A stretch of 6,433 nt of DNA from an uncultured Succinivibrio sp. (GTDB lineage: Bacteria; Pseudomonadota; Gammaproteobacteria; Enterobacterales; Succinivibrionaceae): NCBI GenBank assembly GCA_902772715.1, contig CACYBT010000274.1, forward strand, positions 1 through 6,433. Direction: 5' to 3'. The notes below the pieces were generated by a model. That model saw only the letters and a list, made by a program, of their open reading frames with translations. It was not told the DNA's origin and did not search any database. Both the position numbers and the translations under genes were made by a program. The stretch's first letter is position 1; every line of letters starts with the position of its first letter. Positions 5,128 to 6,433 of the stretch are shown one piece after another.

Positions 5128-6156
5128 TTAGGCGATATCCATTTTTTGGGAGACAGCAGCACTGTTGGCGGCATGAGATGATGTTATATCAGAGAGTTTT
5201 GAGACATTAGTACTCACATCACCATTACTTTTTCCTTCTTTATTTTTTTCATCATTATCGTGAATGGCATTATTTGTCTCTTTAGTAGTTTTAGTATCAT
5301 TTGCACTAGGCTTTGCATACATATCTTTATCTTGTGAATTACTGTCGTTATCTTCTTTGTTATTTTGTTCTTCCTGTGCTGACTTGGCTTTTTCCATCTG
5401 AGCCTGTGTTATTTTCTGTTGAGCCTCTGCAGCAACCTTCATATCCTGACCTGATGGCTGTGCAGGTGCTTTTGCAGCCTTTATCACAATACGCATTTTC
5501 TGTATGGTTTTATCGGGATCACTTTCTTCGGAAACATCAATATTTACATGTCCGCCAACAGCATAATTTTTTCCATCAGGTCCTTTTTCATATTCATAGG
5601 ATGGGGCACTGGCATACTGCCCACCTGCTGCCTGATGAGCTTTTTCATGAGTAACAACTTCGGCATCACGTTTTTTTAGTTTTTGTAATTTGTCTTTTTC
5701 TTCTTCGGTTAATTCATCACCATTAGGTTTGGTCTCATCTGATGCAGAAGATTTTTTTTCATGGTCTTCATCGGCTTTAGTAGTATCTTTTACTTTATCA
5801 TCCTCAGTACCAACAGTATTGCTCTTTAACAAAGCACGAGGATCTTCGATTTTTTCTGAATTATTCGATGAGGTAGATTGTGAGGCCATAACTTTTTTGG
5901 CAGCATCCTGAATGCTGGTTCTGCTGAAGTTCTTGTAGGCTGCAAGGGCCTGAAAGCGGTTTTTAGAAAAAAGCTCCCTATTTTGTGAAGAGGAATTCTC
6001 AGAGGAGAAGGTAACTACATCGTCCTGAAGAGTATTTTTTTTCAGTTCGTCACTCTGTCTGCTGCCTATTTCAGAAACAGCAACACTGCGTCCAAAGACC
6101 ACCCTTGCCTCTGAACTTTCAGCATTATTATGTATATTTAAATTAAACAGTGACAT
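5128..6156 (-). CDS. SprA-related family protein, putative zinc metalloprotease (CJM1_0395-like)
   Basis: A 342-residue protein without signal peptide or membrane segment. The conserved core spans about residues 150-247: LTEEEKDKLQKLKKRDAEV, then THEKAH (HExxH at 170-174), AAGGQYASAPSYEYEKGPDG, YAVGGHVNIDVS, a P..TIQKMR helix, AAKAPAQPSGQD and VAAEAQQ. This is the hallmark block of the SprA-related family, often labelled putative metalloprotease. HExxH suggests zinc binding, but protease activity has not been shown from anything seen here. Around the core lie a polar N-terminal arm (1-149, rich in S, N, K, D, E) and a C-terminal arm (248-342) that begins as a Q/K/A helix and becomes N/D/K/S-rich low complexity; both are probably disordered. 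The ATG has GAGG ten bases upstream and a sigma-28-type promoter just before it, pointing to flagellar-regulon expression. The gene stands alone: the nearest neighbours are pseudogene scraps downstream and non-coding DNA upstream. Confidence 0.88.
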   Translation of the reverse strand: MSLFNLNIHNNAESSEARVVFGRSVAVSEIGSRQSDELKKNTLQDDVVTFSSENSSSQNRELFSKNRFQALAAYKNFSRTSIQDAAKKVMASQSTSSNNSEKIEDPRALLKSNTVGTEDDKVKDTTKADEDHEKKSSASDETKPNGDELTEEEKDKLQKLKKRDAEVVTHEKAHQAAGGQYASAPSYEYEKGPDGKNYAVGGHVNIDVSEESDPDKTIQKMRIVIKAAKAPAQPSGQDMKVAAEAQQKITQAQMEKAKSAQEEQNNKEDNDSNSQDKDMYAKPSANDTKTTKETNNAIHDNDEKNKEGKSNGDVSTNVSKLSDITSSHAANSAAVSQKMDIA

Positions 6157-6176
6157 TTTAGAATTACCTCTGTACC

Positions 6177-6204
6177 TTATCGGCAGAGATAATCGTGATC
6201 TTTA
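6177..6204 (-). promoter_or_regulatory. Sigma-28 (FliA)-type promoter of the SprA-like gene
   Basis: On the minus strand TAAA (6204-6201, within TTAAAGATC) and GCCGATAA (6184-6177) are separated by 16 bases. The -10 element matches the enterobacterial flagellar sigma-28 consensus at all eight positions; the classical spacing from TAAA is 15, so this is one base longer. Initiation about seven bases further on would give a leader of roughly 15 bases that starts at the Shine-Dalgarno. No comparable GCCGATAA box was noticed elsewhere in the window. Confidence 0.6.
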
Positions 6205-6232
6205 ATATTTTTTTTAATTTTTTTTAATATTA
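6203..6232. promoter_or_regulatory. Phased A8 tracts with flanking inverted repeat upstream of the sigma-28-type promoter
   Basis: Two runs of eight T's (A's on the gene's strand) at 6208-6215 and 6218-6225 start ten bases apart, one helical turn, which favours intrinsic DNA bending. They are enclosed by TAATATT (6203-6209) and AATATTA (6226-6232), exact reverse complements. Position directly upstream of the -35 element suits an UP-element or a bend aiding RNA polymerase or nucleoid-protein binding. Confidence 0.4.
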
Positions 6233-6360
6233 CTGAACTTAGTTAGAAAGTGCCATAAAATCAATTGCCAATTTTTCTGCAAGAGGGTGTATGGCATAAG
6301 TTGTTCTTAAGATAAATTTAAATCACGATAAATTTTATTTGTAAAAAATTATTAAATTAA

Positions 6361-6406
6361 AGAAATCGCAATTTCTAGAACTATAGTTCTAGTTTCTTAG
6401 ATCTAA
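6361..6406. repeat. Cluster of three adjoining palindromes at the right edge
   Basis: Within 46 bases lie AGAAAT-CGCA-ATTTCT (6361-6376), the perfect 18-base palindrome CTAGAACTATAGTTCTAG (6375-6392) and TTAGATCTAA (6397-6406). The 18-mer has no unpaired centre and shares two bases with the first dyad. This could be an operator array for a gene beyond the window or a protein-binding site of a mobile element. Bases 6233-6360 to its left hold no gene; GATAAATTT recurs there at 6311-6319 and 6327-6335. Confidence 0.45.
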
Positions 6407-6433
6407 CTCATTATATCAAGCTATTCGTATAAA

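Noticed and set aside
5313..5654. Plus-strand open frame of 113 codons
   Set aside because: It lies wholly opposite the SprA-like gene, overlaps its conserved HEKAH core, has no family resemblance and no Shine-Dalgarno. It is a shadow of the real frame.

Overview
The window is AT-rich. Its gene families are a TAXI-type solute-binding protein, two NMT1/SsuA-like binding proteins, a SprA-related HExxH protein with a FliA-type promoter, and decayed members of the DUF4143 and PD-(D/E)XK AAA-ATPase families. Together they suggest a flagellated anaerobic gut gammaproteobacterium of the Succinivibrionaceae kind. That placement is inference from family content and composition. There is no rRNA or other marker gene to confirm it.

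Left part (1-3923): every gene lies on the minus strand, so transcription runs from about 4000 towards 1. Two tandem paralogous periplasmic binding proteins (2817-3923, then 1680-2801, 15 bases apart) are followed 52 bases on by a TAXI-family binding protein (665-1627). They look like one operon of three exported solute-binding proteins. No permease or ATPase gene is in the window, so any transporter they feed must be encoded elsewhere. After a 179-base gap comes a 145-residue ORF (48-485) that is only the N-terminal dimerisation/winged-helix part of a SAM-dependent methyltransferase; the catalytic domain is missing.

Middle (3924-5127): about 1.2 kb without an intact gene, but not empty. It holds candidate promoter and operator dyads for the binding-protein operon, an 11-bp inverted repeat, and a gene graveyard. 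The first remnant is 31 codons of a plus-strand DUF4143-type ATPase, ending inside the Walker A loop. It is joined base to base to a minus-strand fragment of a different AAA/PD-(D/E)XK protein, in which a stop codon sits where the nuclease-motif lysine should be. Beyond that fragment is a pair of imperfect direct repeats with a 31-base period that resembles a mobile-element end.

Right part (5128-6433): a 342-residue SprA-related putative metalloprotease with long polar, probably disordered flanks around a compact HEKAH-containing core. Upstream is a -10 box identical to the flagellar sigma-28 consensus (GCCGATAA) with a TAAA -35 element, preceded by two phased A8 tracts. The last 200 bases contain no gene, only a cluster of palindromes near the window edge.

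The best leads are the sigma-28 promoter on a SprA-family gene of unknown function, the three-receptor operon without a transporter, and the sharp double-pseudogene junction. I see no clear defence system or other complete novel multi-gene machine.
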